A stretch of 64,000 nt of DNA from Streptomyces anulatus. GTDB taxonomy: Bacteria; Actinomycetota; Actinomycetes; Streptomycetales; Streptomycetaceae. Shown piece after piece: positions 17,082-25,284 of the stretch. The position numbers and the translations under genes are program-made. How positions within the stretch are numbered: the stretch's first letter is position 1; each line of letters opens with the position of its first letter. The stretch spans positions 146,121 to 210,120 of the forward strand of contig NZ_JOEZ01000005.1 in the NCBI RefSeq assembly GCF_000721175.1, read 5' to 3'. The notes below the pieces were generated by a model that did not search any database, was not told the DNA's origin, and was given only the letters and a program-made list of their open reading frames with translations.

Positions 17082-17561
17082 TCAGGATCCGCCGGACCCG
17101 CCCTGACGCGTAGCGAGCCGCCGGGCCGCCGCGTGGACGGCCCAGGCCGCCGCCGCGCCCACCGCATACCAGAGCAGGTCCGGTGCGTTGAAGGTCGAGC
17201 CGAGCACCAGCCGGGCGACCGTGCTGTGCGCCGACAGCTCCGCCGGTACGCCGGTGAGCTGCGCGAACTCGACCGCCCAGCTCACCGCCAGCGCCGTGGA
17301 GGCCACCACGACCGGCCGTGCGCGGGGCGCGCAGAAGGCGACGAGGGTGCAGAGCAGCACCGTGTAGAGCGCGCTCCCCGCGTACTTGGCGAAGGCACCG
17401 TCCGCCCCGGCGCGCACGGCGAGGCCCGAGGCGACGGTGACGACGGCCGCCACCGCCGCGACCGCACGAATCCTGGACGCGCGGGCCGGGACCGCGCGGA
17501 CGGTGAGCGGGCGCACCGCGGAGTCGTCGGAGGGCTCCGAGGGCCGGGCCGGGAGCCTCAT
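17082..17561 (-). CDS. DUF2809-family membrane protein
   Basis: About 159 residues with four predicted membrane segments (AVAAVAAVVTVASGLAV, YTVLLCTLVAFCA, PVVVASTALAVSWAVEF, LLWYAVGAAAAWAV). WAVEFAQLTGVPA and RLVLGSTFNAPDL are the DUF2809 signature. Function is unknown. The ATG overlaps the stop of the truncated transporter upstream (ATGA). Confidence 0.8.
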   Translation of the reverse strand: MRLPARPSEPSDDSAVRPLTVRAVPARASRIRAVAAVAAVVTVASGLAVRAGADGAFAKYAGSALYTVLLCTLVAFCAPRARPVVVASTALAVSWAVEFAQLTGVPAELSAHSTVARLVLGSTFNAPDLLWYAVGAAAAWAVHAAARRLATRQGGSGGS

Positions 17562-17899
17562 ACGAGCCCGATCCTCTTGAACCGCCGGACCGGCCGGGCC
17601 ACCAACAGCACTGCCACCACCCCCATGTTGATCACGGCCGCCGCCACCAGGAGCTCCGGCGCCCCGACCGCCTCGGCCACCGGGCCCGCCAGGGCGCGGC
17701 CCGCCGCGACCATCAGGAGCGAGCCCGCCACATCGTAGGCGTGCGGCAGGTTCAGGGCCTCCGGCGGGACGTGCGTCTGGACCGTCGTGGACCACATCAC
17801 CAGCCAGAACGCGGCCGACCCGCCCGCCGGCACCAGCACCGGCATCCCGAGCGCCGGCACCAGCAGGCTCACCGCCACCAGCGGCAACGCCACCGCCAC
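17558..17899 (-). pseudogene. MFS transporter, C-terminal fragment only
   Basis: About 113 residues with the last three or four membrane helices and the loop VQTHVPPEALNLPHAYDVAG. This loop is typical of the final third of MFS exporters (W-x-T-x-x-Q-x-x-V-P). The first ~300 residues are absent; upstream is only 46 bp and then the alcohol dehydrogenase end. A truncated remnant is more likely than a functional mini-transporter, though the downstream gene still overlaps its stop. Confidence 0.65.
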
Positions 17900-17945
17900 C
17901 GCCGCCGGCGGGTGCGAAGGGGCCCGGTCGTGCTGAACCGGCTGC

Positions 17946-18995
17946 TCAGAAGACCAGGACCCCCCGGGCCACCCGCCCGTGGTGCGCGTCGTCGGCCGCC
18001 TTGGCGAAGTCCTCCAACGGGTACGTCTCCGTCACCAGCTCGTCCAGCAGCAGCCGGCCCTCCCGGTAGAGGTCCGCGTACAGGGCGATGTCCCGCTGCG
18101 GCCGCGATGAGCCGTAGCGGCAGCCGAGGATCGACTTGTCCAGGTACATCGAGGAGACCAGGAACGACGCCTCAGCGCTCGCCGCCGGTACGCCCAGCAG
18201 CACGGCCTGGCCGTGCCGGTCGAGCAGGTCGACCGCCCGGCGGATCAGCTCGGTGCGGCCGACGCACTCGAAGGCGTGGTCGGCCCCGTCGGGCAGGATG
18301 TCCCGCACCCCTTCGGCGCTCGTCAGGAAGTGCGTGGCGCCGAACTGCCGGGCCACCGCCTCCTTGGCCGGGTTGCTGTCGACGGCGACGATCGTCAACG
18401 CGCCTGCCAGCCGGGCTCCTTGGAGCACGTTGAGGCCGATGCCGCCGGTGCCGATGACCACGACGGTGTCGCCCCGGTCGACCTTCGCCCGGTTGAGGAC
18501 GGCCCCGACGCCGGTCAGGACCCCGCATCCGATCAGGGCGGCGGAGGTGAGGGGCAGATCGGCCGGGATCCTGACGGCCTGGACGGCGCGCACCACCGTA
18601 CGTTCCGCGAAGGCGGAGTTGGAGGCGAACTGGAACAGCGGCTTCCCGCCCCGCGAGAACGGCCGGCCCGGACGCCCGATCGCCTTGCGGCACATGGTCG
18701 GTCTGCCCCGGTCGCACTGGGCGCAGGCCCCGCAGTTGGCGAGGGTGGACAGCGCGACGTGATCACCGGGCCGTACGTGGCCGACGCCCGGCCCGACCGC
18801 TTCCACCACGCCCGCGCCCTCGTGGCCGAGCACGACGGGGACGGGGAAGGGGATCGTGCCGTCGATCACCGACAGGTCGCTGTGGCAGAGTCCGGCGGCG
18901 GCGACGGCCACCAGCACCTCCCCGGGGCCCGGGTCGCGTATCTCCAGGTCGTCCACGACCTCGGTCCGTGTGCCGTCGAAGACGACGCCTCTCAT
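17946..18995 (-). CDS. Zn-dependent MDR alcohol dehydrogenase
   Basis: 349 residues. The catalytic zinc site is seen in GLCHSD and GHEGAG. The structural zinc cluster is NCGACAQCDRGRPTMC. The NAD Rossmann motif is VVVIGTGGIGLNVLQ. It resembles class III-like or nitroso-mycothiol-type alcohol dehydrogenases and would oxidise an alcohol of the pathway. Its ATG overlaps the acyl-CoA dehydrogenase stop (ATGA), so it is translationally coupled. Confidence 0.9.
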   Translation of the reverse strand: MRGVVFDGTRTEVVDDLEIRDPGPGEVLVAVAAAGLCHSDLSVIDGTIPFPVPVVLGHEGAGVVEAVGPGVGHVRPGDHVALSTLANCGACAQCDRGRPTMCRKAIGRPGRPFSRGGKPLFQFASNSAFAERTVVRAVQAVRIPADLPLTSAALIGCGVLTGVGAVLNRAKVDRGDTVVVIGTGGIGLNVLQGARLAGALTIVAVDSNPAKEAVARQFGATHFLTSAEGVRDILPDGADHAFECVGRTELIRRAVDLLDRHGQAVLLGVPAASAEASFLVSSMYLDKSILGCRYGSSRPQRDIALYADLYREGRLLLDELVTETYPLEDFAKAADDAHHGRVARGVLVF

Positions 18996-20116
18996 CTGGG
19001 CTCCCTCGGTAGGCCGAGCACCCGCTCGGCGATGATGTTCCGCTGGATCTCGTCGGAGCCGCCGTAGACGGTGTCGGCCCGGCTGAAGAGGAACAGATGC
19101 TGTGCGTCGGTGAGTTCGTAGGGCCGCTGCGCCGTCCAGGGCTCCGGGCCGATGGCTCCCGCCTCGCCCGCGACCCGCACGGCCAGTTCGCCGAGCCGCT
19201 GGTGCCAGCCGCCCCACAGCAGCTTCGCCACGCTGGGCGCGCCCGGGTCGCCGGTGGAGCCGAGGGTGCGCAGGGCGTGCCGGCGCATGGTGTCCAGCTC
19301 GGCCCACTGGGCGACGAGCCGGGCCCTGATGACCGGGTCGTCGGCGGCCCCGCTCGCCACGGCGGCGGCGACCACCTGGTTCAACTCCTCGGCGAACCCG
19401 ATCTGCTGGGCGAGGGTGGACACCCCGCGCTCCAGGGCGAGGAGGCCCATGGCGACCTGCCAGCCGTTGCCCTCGCCGCCGACGACCTCGGTGGCCCGCG
19501 CCCCGTCGAGGAAGACCTCGTTGAACTCGCTGGTCCCGGTCAGCTGCCGGATCGGCCGCACCTCGATCCTGCCCGGCTGATCCATCTCCAGCAGCAGGAA
19601 GGACAGCCCGTGGTGGCGGGTGGAACCGGGGGCGGTGCGGGCGAGGACGAAGCACCAGTCGGCGTCCAGGGCGAGCGAGGTCCAGATCTTCTGCCCGGTC
19701 ACGGCGTACCCGCCGGCCCCGTCCGGTACGGCGGCGGTCCGCACCCCGGCGAGGTCGGAGCCCGCGCCCGGTTCGCTGTACCCCTGGCACCAGAGGGTCT
19801 CGCCCCGGGCCACGGGGGGCAGGTGGCGGTTCTTCTGCTCCTCGGTGCCGTACGTGATCAGCGTCGGGGCGAGGAGGTTCTCCCCGATGTGCCCCATCCG
19901 GGCGGGGGCTCCGGAGCGGGCGTACTCCTCGGCCCAGACGACCTGCTCGGTGAGGGTGGCGCGGCGGTTGCCGTAACTCTCACCGTCCTCGCCGGGCCAG
20001 CCGATCCCGATCCAGCCCGCCTGCCCCAGCTCGCGTTCCCATGCGCGGGGGTCGGGGGCGGGGGTGTGGGCGAGGTGGCCTTCCAGCCAGGTGCGGGCGC
20101 GGGTACGAAAGTCCAT
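18992..20116 (-). CDS. Acyl-CoA dehydrogenase
   Basis: 374 residues. The FAD/acyl-CoA signature is WCQGYSEPGAGSDLAG (about residue 110). The C-terminal signature is DTVYGGSDEIQRNIIAERVLG. N-terminal helical, beta and C-terminal helical domains are all present. It should introduce an alpha-beta double bond into an acyl-CoA and pass electrons to ETF. It heads an operon with the alcohol dehydrogenase. It most resembles the FadE17-type enzymes of actinobacterial steroid/terpenoid catabolism, a weak inference. Confidence 0.9.
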   Translation of the reverse strand: MDFRTRARTWLEGHLAHTPAPDPRAWERELGQAGWIGIGWPGEDGESYGNRRATLTEQVVWAEEYARSGAPARMGHIGENLLAPTLITYGTEEQKNRHLPPVARGETLWCQGYSEPGAGSDLAGVRTAAVPDGAGGYAVTGQKIWTSLALDADWCFVLARTAPGSTRHHGLSFLLLEMDQPGRIEVRPIRQLTGTSEFNEVFLDGARATEVVGGEGNGWQVAMGLLALERGVSTLAQQIGFAEELNQVVAAAVASGAADDPVIRARLVAQWAELDTMRRHALRTLGSTGDPGAPSVAKLLWGGWHQRLGELAVRVAGEAGAIGPEPWTAQRPYELTDAQHLFLFSRADTVYGGSDEIQRNIIAERVLGLPREPR

Positions 20117-20187
20117 GCTTGCCTCCTGTTCCCGGGGGCTCCGCCCCCGCCTCCTCCGCTCGTGAAGCGGCCACCACCAGCCCGTCA

Positions 20188-20245
20188 GGCGATTGAGGAC
20201 CGGGGGGCCGAGGGCTCCGCCCCGGACCCCCGGTCCTCAATCGCC
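20188..20245. terminator. Dispersed Streptomyces hairpin (GGCGATTGAGGACC family)
   Basis: 19-bp perfect inverted repeat, arms 20188-20206 and 20227-20245, loop 20 nt. The same sequence family is widespread between Streptomyces genes. The right arm contains the SDR stop codon, so the repeat encodes the last residues of that protein. It should end transcription of the SDR gene. Confidence 0.8.
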
Positions 20246-21169
20246 GGAGGCGCTCGAAGTGTTCGGCCGGTCCCCGGCCTTCGCCGCCGCCGCCATCTCC
20301 TCCAGCCGCGCCAGCATCGGCATCGGGTCCACGCCCACCGTCCCGGGCAGGAAGTCCGCGATCCGTTCCGGGGTCCAGGCCCCCTCCCCGTACGCCGCCC
20401 GCAACTCCCTCGGCTGGGCCCAGACCGCGATCTTCGGGCCCGCGATCGTGTACACCTGCCCGGTGATCCGCTCCGCCCGCGCCCGCTCGCTCAGCAGGTA
20501 GACGACGAGCGCCGCCACGTCCTCCGGCTCCCCGATCTCCTTCAGCTCCATCGGCACCCCGGCCGACATCCGGGTCCGGGCCACGGGCGCGACCGCGTTC
20601 GCCGTGACGCCGTACCTGTGCAGGCCGAGCGCCGCACTGCGCACCAGCGAGATGATCCCGCCCTTCGCCGCGCTGTAGTTGGCCTGGGAGACGCTGCCCT
20701 GGTGGTTGCCGCTGGTGAAGCCGATCAGTGTGCCCCCGCCCTCCTGCTTCCGCATCACCGCCGAGGCGGCCCGGAAGACCGTGAAGGTGCCCTTGAGGTG
20801 CGTGGCGAGGACCGGGTCCCACTCCTCCTCGGACATGTTGAACAGCATCCGCTCGCGGAGGATCCCGGCCACACAGACCACCCCGTCGAGCCGGCCGTAC
20901 TCCGCCAGCGCGGTGTCCACGACCCGCTGCCCGCCCGCCATCGTGGAGATGTCGTCGGCGACCGCGACCGCCTCGCCGCCCGCCGCCCCGATCTCCTTGA
21001 CGACGGACCGGGCGATCTCGCTGGTCGGCTCCGAGCCCTCGACGGAGACGCCGTGGTCGTTGACGACGACCCGCGCCCCCTGGGCCGCCGCGGCGAGCGC
21101 GACCGCCCGCCCGATACCCCGGCCGGCCCCCGTCACGGCGACCACCCTGCCTGCCAAGAAGTTCCCCAT
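20237..21169 (-). CDS. MFE-type 3-hydroxyacyl-CoA dehydrogenase (SDR)
   Basis: 310 residues. The NAD motif is VTGAGRGIGRAVAL (about residue 12). The catalytic Tyr/Lys lie in YSAAKGG, preceded by FTSGN. It resembles the dehydrogenase half of peroxisomal multifunctional enzyme type 2 but lacks the hydratase part. The ~60 residues after the core (AVWAQPRELRAAYGEGAW...) match the MFE-specific extension. It would oxidise a 3-hydroxyacyl-CoA. The last residues are supplied by the hairpin repeat. Confidence 0.85.
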   Translation of the reverse strand: MGNFLAGRVVAVTGAGRGIGRAVALAAAAQGARVVVNDHGVSVEGSEPTSEIARSVVKEIGAAGGEAVAVADDISTMAGGQRVVDTALAEYGRLDGVVCVAGILRERMLFNMSEEEWDPVLATHLKGTFTVFRAASAVMRKQEGGGTLIGFTSGNHQGSVSQANYSAAKGGIISLVRSAALGLHRYGVTANAVAPVARTRMSAGVPMELKEIGEPEDVAALVVYLLSERARAERITGQVYTIAGPKIAVWAQPRELRAAYGEGAWTPERIADFLPGTVGVDPMPMLARLEEMAAAAKAGDRPNTSSASGD

Positions 21170-21191
21170 GCCCGGCCCCTTCCCGCGGTTT

Positions 21192-21206
21192 CTGACGGAC
21201 CGTTAG
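21192..21206. promoter_or_regulatory. CTGAC-N5-GTCAG operator-like dyad (one mismatch)
   Basis: CTGACGGACCGTTAG, one base off the perfect dyad, lies in the divergent promoter between the SDR (start 21169) and the cyclase (start 21254). One site could control both. Confidence 0.65.
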
Positions 21207-21253
21207 ATTTTACGGGCAGTCAGATGCCGCGGCACAAGACCCAGGAGGTCCCC

Positions 21254-22180
21254 ATGTCCCTGCCGGCCGAGTTCCACGAGATCGCGAAGCGCGTCAACAA
21301 CTGGGGCCGCTGGGGAGAGGACGACGAACTCGGGACGCTCAACCTGGTCACCGACGCCGTCGTGCGGGAGGCCGTCGCGGCCGTCCGCACCGGCCGCCGG
21401 ATACCGCTCGCACTGCCGCTCCAGCAGGGCGGGGTGCAGAGCGGCCTCATCCCGGGCCGGATCAATCCGCTGCACACGATGGTCCAGATCAACCAGGAGA
21501 TGTTCGGCCCCGGCACGGTCGCCATCAGCGACGACGCCGTCACGATGGGGCTCCAGGCCTCGACCCACTGGGATGCCCTGAGTCACGTCTCGCACAGCGG
21601 GAAGATCTACAACGGCCGCCCGGCGGACACGATCACCGCCCACGGCGGGGCCCGGTTCTCCTCGATCGCCACCGTGCGGCACCTCGTCTCGCGCGGGGTG
21701 CTGCTGGACGTGGCCCGTGCCCGGGGCGTGGACCGGCTGCCCGGGGACCACGCCGTGACGCCGGAGGACCTGGCGGCGGCGGAGGAGTTCGGGAACGTGA
21801 CCGTACGGGCCGGGGACATCGTGCTCGTACGGACCGGGCAGGTGCGGGTGGCACTGGACGGGGACCGGAACGCGTACGGCTACCCGTCGCCGGGGCTTTC
21901 GGTGCGCACGCCCGAGTGGTTCCACGCCCGGGACGTGGCGGCGGTCGCCAACGACACCCTGACCTTCGAGATCTTCCCGCCGGAGATCGAGGGCCTGTGG
22001 ATGCCGGTGCACGCGCTGCACCTGGCCGAGATGGGCCTGCTCCAGGGCCAGAACTGGAACCTGGAGGCACTGTCCGACGCCTGCGCGGAGGAGGGCCGGT
22101 ACGCCTTTCTGCTCAGCGCGGCGCCGGAGCCGTTCGCCGGGGCCACCGGCTCACCGGTCGCCCCGGTCGCGGTCCTGTGA
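21254..22180 (+). CDS. Cyclase-family metal hydrolase (kynurenine-formamidase-like)
   Basis: 308 residues, ATG with AGGAGG 6 nt upstream. The metal motif is STHWDALSHVSH (about residues 96-107), a variant of the HxGTHxDxPxH signature. LLDVARARGVDRLPGDHAV and VLVRTGQVRV are family features. Members hydrolyse amides or lactones, or cleave C-C bonds, with Mn or Zn. In this cluster it might open a ring or remove an acyl group, taking the place of a missing thiolase; that is speculative. Confidence 0.85.
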   Translation: MSLPAEFHEIAKRVNNWGRWGEDDELGTLNLVTDAVVREAVAAVRTGRRIPLALPLQQGGVQSGLIPGRINPLHTMVQINQEMFGPGTVAISDDAVTMGLQASTHWDALSHVSHSGKIYNGRPADTITAHGGARFSSIATVRHLVSRGVLLDVARARGVDRLPGDHAVTPEDLAAAEEFGNVTVRAGDIVLVRTGQVRVALDGDRNAYGYPSPGLSVRTPEWFHARDVAAVANDTLTFEIFPPEIEGLWMPVHALHLAEMGLLQGQNWNLEALSDACAEEGRYAFLLSAAPEPFAGATGSPVAPVAVL

Positions 22181-22210
22181 ACGGCCTCCCCGAGGGGGAA
22201 GGGGCCGGGC

Positions 22211-22708
22211 TCAGGCCAGGTTGGTGAAGAGGCAGGAGGACGGTTCACACACCTCGCCGCCCCGGACGACGACCGGGGGCTTCTCCGGTCCCCGCACCGG
22301 GCCGCCCCGGTCGACCTCGCACCAGATCTGCTTCCCGGCGCCCTCCGGCAGCCAGCCCCAGCGGTCCGCGAGGCCGTCCACCAGCTCCAGGCCCCTGCCG
22401 CCGGTCTCGTCGCCCTCCGCGTGCCGCTGGAGCGGCGGGCAGTCACTGGCGTCCGCGACCTCGACCCGGACGGTCCCGGCCGCGCCCGAGGACCCGGCCC
22501 CGCCGAAGAGCATCCGCAGCACGGCGGGACAGCCCGTGTGGACGACGGCGTTGGTGACGAGCTCCGAGATCAGCAGGATGAGCGTCTCGGCGAGCGGCTC
22601 GTCATCCTCTATCCCGGAACCGACCAGACGGGACCGCGCCCACCTACGGGCCCGCCCCACCTCCGCGGGATCCGGACCGACCTCCAGCTGAACCTGAAGC
22701 ACCTGCAC
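22211..22708 (-). CDS. Serine-kinase-type anti-sigma factor (HATPase_c_2)
   Basis: 165 residues. The N-box is LLISELVTNAVVHTG, the G1 region is VEVADASDCPP and the G2 region is GGRGLELVDGLADRWGW, which together form the GHKL ATP-binding fold of RsbW/SpoIIAB-like proteins. Streptomyces has dozens; most lack a known partner. The C-terminal 30 residues (VCEPSSCLFTNLA) carry two Cys and are unusual. It is transcribed alone. Confidence 0.85.
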   Translation of the reverse strand: MQVLQVQLEVGPDPAEVGRARRWARSRLVGSGIEDDEPLAETLILLISELVTNAVVHTGCPAVLRMLFGGAGSSGAAGTVRVEVADASDCPPLQRHAEGDETGGRGLELVDGLADRWGWLPEGAGKQIWCEVDRGGPVRGPEKPPVVVRGGEVCEPSSCLFTNLA

Positions 22709-23115
22709 CGCTCACACCATCCGAACCGGCGGACACATCGCCTCGCGCCTTCTCAGGGTCACGGAACGTGATTCCCTTACATGACAGCATGGTTGACGTA
22801 CAGTCACCGCAACAAGCGCTTCGGGCATATTCCATCGCGAAGGAGTACGCGTGGTGCATACTGTGCGACGCACGCTGCGGGGAGTCGAACAGGAGCGCGC
22901 AGAGACTGCGAGAATCGCTTCCCGGGCAGGCCCGGCACCTCTCCGGCGAGAGCCCTCGCCCCGGACCGGAGCCGCCGCACAGGCCGCCCCCGGATCGCCC
23001 GGTTCCAGAACCACTCGCATCCCACGGAGCGTACCGGAGCCGGGCCCCGACTCCACCCGGTGACGAATCACGCAAAGGACACAAGCCGGTATCGACGCCG
23101 CACGGCTGCGCTGTG
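22709..23115. other. 407-bp intergenic region with a possible 70-residue ORF
   Basis: Plus-strand positions 22851-23063 could encode a basic 70-residue peptide (MVHTVRRTLRGVEQE...) behind GAAGGAG, but its Arg/Pro-rich composition makes it doubtful. The box GCATATTCCATCG at 22825-22837 recurs upstream of the NsdA-like gene (37909-37921). The region is less GC-rich than its neighbours and probably holds the anti-sigma promoter (minus strand). Confidence 0.4.
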
Positions 23116-24111
23116 TCACCCTCCACCCCCTGCTTCCCGGGCCCCCGGGCCGGGCGCCGCCGAGCCGCCGGGCAGCGGCCGCGCGGCCCCCAGACCGGCG
23201 GCCAGGAGCTCCTCCGCCGCCGCCCGGCCGAGCAGGCTCGCGGACCGGAGCCAGGCCCGTTTCAGGTGGAGGTGGACATCTGCCTCCCAGGTGAAGCCCA
23301 TCCCACCGTGGATCTGGAGGCAGTCGCGGGCGTTGCGTACGGCAGCGTCGTCGGCGAGCAGCTTGGCCGCCGCGATCTCCACCGGGTCTCCGGTCACGGC
23401 GGCCGCGTAGACGGCGGCGCGGGCCGGTTCGGTGCGGGCGAGCATGTCGGCGCAGAGATGTTTGACCGCCTGGAACGATCCGATGGGCGATCCGAACTGC
23501 TCGCGTTCCCCGGCGTGTTGAACGGCCGTCTCGGTGGTCCGGGCGGCGCTGCCGAGCTGTTCGGCAGCAGTGAGAAGCGCCCCCTCGTACCGGAGTGCGC
23601 CGGGGTACGCCTCCGCGGCTGCCGCACGCCCCTCCACCTGGTGCAGCGGCGTGAGCGGGTCCATCGACCGTACGGGCCGGGCGGCGGCGACGAAGGCGCG
23701 CAGTTCCTCCCCGGTGAGGGCGTCGGCGCCCACCAGCACCGCGTCCGCCGCCGCCAGGTGCGCCACCGGCAGGCCCCCGTCCACGGCCGTCACCACCGCC
23801 TCGCCCTCGGCGGCGCCCCTCACCAGGCCCGCCGCGAGGTGGGTGGCGACCAGAGGGCCCGGCAGCAGGGCCCGGCCCGCCTCCTCGAAGAGCAGGACCG
23901 CCTCGGGCAGCCCGAGGCCCACCCCGCCCGCCTCCTCCGGCAGCCGCAGCGCGAAGAAGCCGGCCGCGCCCAGTTCCCGCCACAGGGCCCGGTCCGGGGC
24001 CCCGCCCCGGTCCACCGCCGCCCGCAGCCGGTCCCGGTCGAACACCGCGTCGAGCAGGTCGCGCATGCCGGACCGCAGGGCCCGCTGGTCGTCGGAGAGC
24101 TGGAAGTCCAC
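23116..24111 (-). CDS. Acyl-CoA dehydrogenase, small subunit type
   Basis: 331 residues from a GTG at 24111 (MDFQLSDDQRALRSGM), with GAGG 5 nt upstream. The C-terminal dehydrogenase domain is clear (REQFGSPIGSFQAVKHLCADM; LQIHGGMGFTWEADVHLHLK), but the middle beta-domain is short. In actinobacteria such short ACADs pair with the adjacent longer ACAD as alpha2beta2 heterotetramers (FadE26/27, FadE28/29). It lies 7 nt after the longer one, so a heterotetramer is likely. The Pro/Gly-rich end is not conserved. Confidence 0.85.
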   Translation of the reverse strand: MDFQLSDDQRALRSGMRDLLDAVFDRDRLRAAVDRGGAPDRALWRELGAAGFFALRLPEEAGGVGLGLPEAVLLFEEAGRALLPGPLVATHLAAGLVRGAAEGEAVVTAVDGGLPVAHLAAADAVLVGADALTGEELRAFVAAARPVRSMDPLTPLHQVEGRAAAAEAYPGALRYEGALLTAAEQLGSAARTTETAVQHAGEREQFGSPIGSFQAVKHLCADMLARTEPARAAVYAAAVTGDPVEIAAAKLLADDAAVRNARDCLQIHGGMGFTWEADVHLHLKRAWLRSASLLGRAAAEELLAAGLGAARPLPGGSAAPGPGAREAGGGG

Positions 24112-24118
24112 GGCGGCC

Positions 24119-25273
24119 TCAGCGCCCCTTCGGCAGGCCGAGGATGCGCTCGGCGACGATGTTCCGCTGGATCTGGGAGGTGCCCGCGGCGATGGTGTAG
24201 GAGAGGGAGGAGAGCCGGTCCAGGACCCATTCCCGGTCGACGTCGAACGCGTCCGCGCCCAGCACCTCGGCCGCCGCCTCGTACAGCTCCTGGCGGGCCC
24301 CGGAGTAGCGCAGCTTGAAGACGGAGCCGCCGGTGCCGGGGACTCCGCCCGTACGCTCCGACTCCGCCACGTTCCACTGGGTGAGCCGCCACAGGGCCCG
24401 GAACTCGGCGTTGAGCCCGCCCAGCCGCCGGCGCAGCACCGCGTCGTCCCACTTCCCGTTGCGCCGGGCCTCGTCGGCGAGCGCGTCCAGGGTGCGGCGG
24501 CAGGCGACGACCTCGCCGACGAAGGCCGTACCGCGTTCGAAGGAGAGGGTGACCATGGTGACCCGCCAGCCGTCGTTCTCCGCACCCACGCGGTGGGAGA
24601 CCGGCACCCGGACCTCGTCGAGGAACATCTCGGCGAACTCCGTGGACCCGGCGAGCGTGCGCAGCGGCCGGACCGTGATGCCGGGGGCGTCCATCGGCAT
24701 CGCCAGCCAGCTGATCCCCCGGTGTTTCGGCGCTTCCGGATCCGTCCGCACGAGCAGCTCGCACCAGTCGGCGACCTCGGCGTGCGAGGTCCAGATCTTG
24801 CTGCCGCTGACCACGTAGCCGTCGCCGTCGCGCACGGCCCGGGTCCGTAAGCCGGCGAGGTCGGAGCCCGCGTCCGGCTCGCTGAACCCCTGGCACCAGA
24901 TCTCGTCGCCGCGCAGCACCGGGGGCAGCCAGCGGGCCCGCTGGCCGGCCGTGCCCTCGGCGGCGATCGTCGGCCCGGCGTGCAGCAGTCCGACGAAGTT
25001 GGCCCCGACGTAGGGCGCCCCGGCCTTCTCCGTCTCCTCCAGGTAGATCAGGTGCTGAGTGGGGGTGGCGCCCTGCCCGCCCGCGTCGGCCGGCCAGTGC
25101 AGGCCCGCGTACCCGGCGTCGTACAGCATCCGCTGCCAGGTGGTGTCGTACTCCCGGCGCGCGGGCCAGTCGTCGGGCGGCGGCTTCGGGGGCAGGCCGG
25201 GGAGCACGGCGGCCAGCCACTCCCGCAGCCGCCGCCGGAACTCCTCCTCGGCGTCCGTGTACGCGAGGTCCAC
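24119..25273 (-). CDS. Acyl-CoA dehydrogenase, large subunit type
   Basis: 384 residues, GTG start at 25273. The signature WCQGFSEPDAGSDLAG (about residue 120) and the C-terminal GTSQIQRNIVAERILGLPKG are intact. It is the likely FAD-contacting partner of the short ACAD downstream. It is 11 nt after the amidohydrolase stop, so amidohydrolase, ACAD-large and ACAD-small form one operon under the dyad at 26529. Confidence 0.9.
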   Translation of the reverse strand: MDLAYTDAEEEFRRRLREWLAAVLPGLPPKPPPDDWPARREYDTTWQRMLYDAGYAGLHWPADAGGQGATPTQHLIYLEETEKAGAPYVGANFVGLLHAGPTIAAEGTAGQRARWLPPVLRGDEIWCQGFSEPDAGSDLAGLRTRAVRDGDGYVVSGSKIWTSHAEVADWCELLVRTDPEAPKHRGISWLAMPMDAPGITVRPLRTLAGSTEFAEMFLDEVRVPVSHRVGAENDGWRVTMVTLSFERGTAFVGEVVACRRTLDALADEARRNGKWDDAVLRRRLGGLNAEFRALWRLTQWNVAESERTGGVPGTGGSVFKLRYSGARQELYEAAAEVLGADAFDVDREWVLDRLSSLSYTIAAGTSQIQRNIVAERILGLPKGR

Positions 25274-25284
25274 GGGTCCGCCGC

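Noticed and set aside
16934..17167. 77-codon minus-strand ORF as a transposase remnant
   Set aside because: Composition is Arg/Pro shadow-like and I see no DDE or HTH features; the DNA is better described as a short inverted-repeat element.
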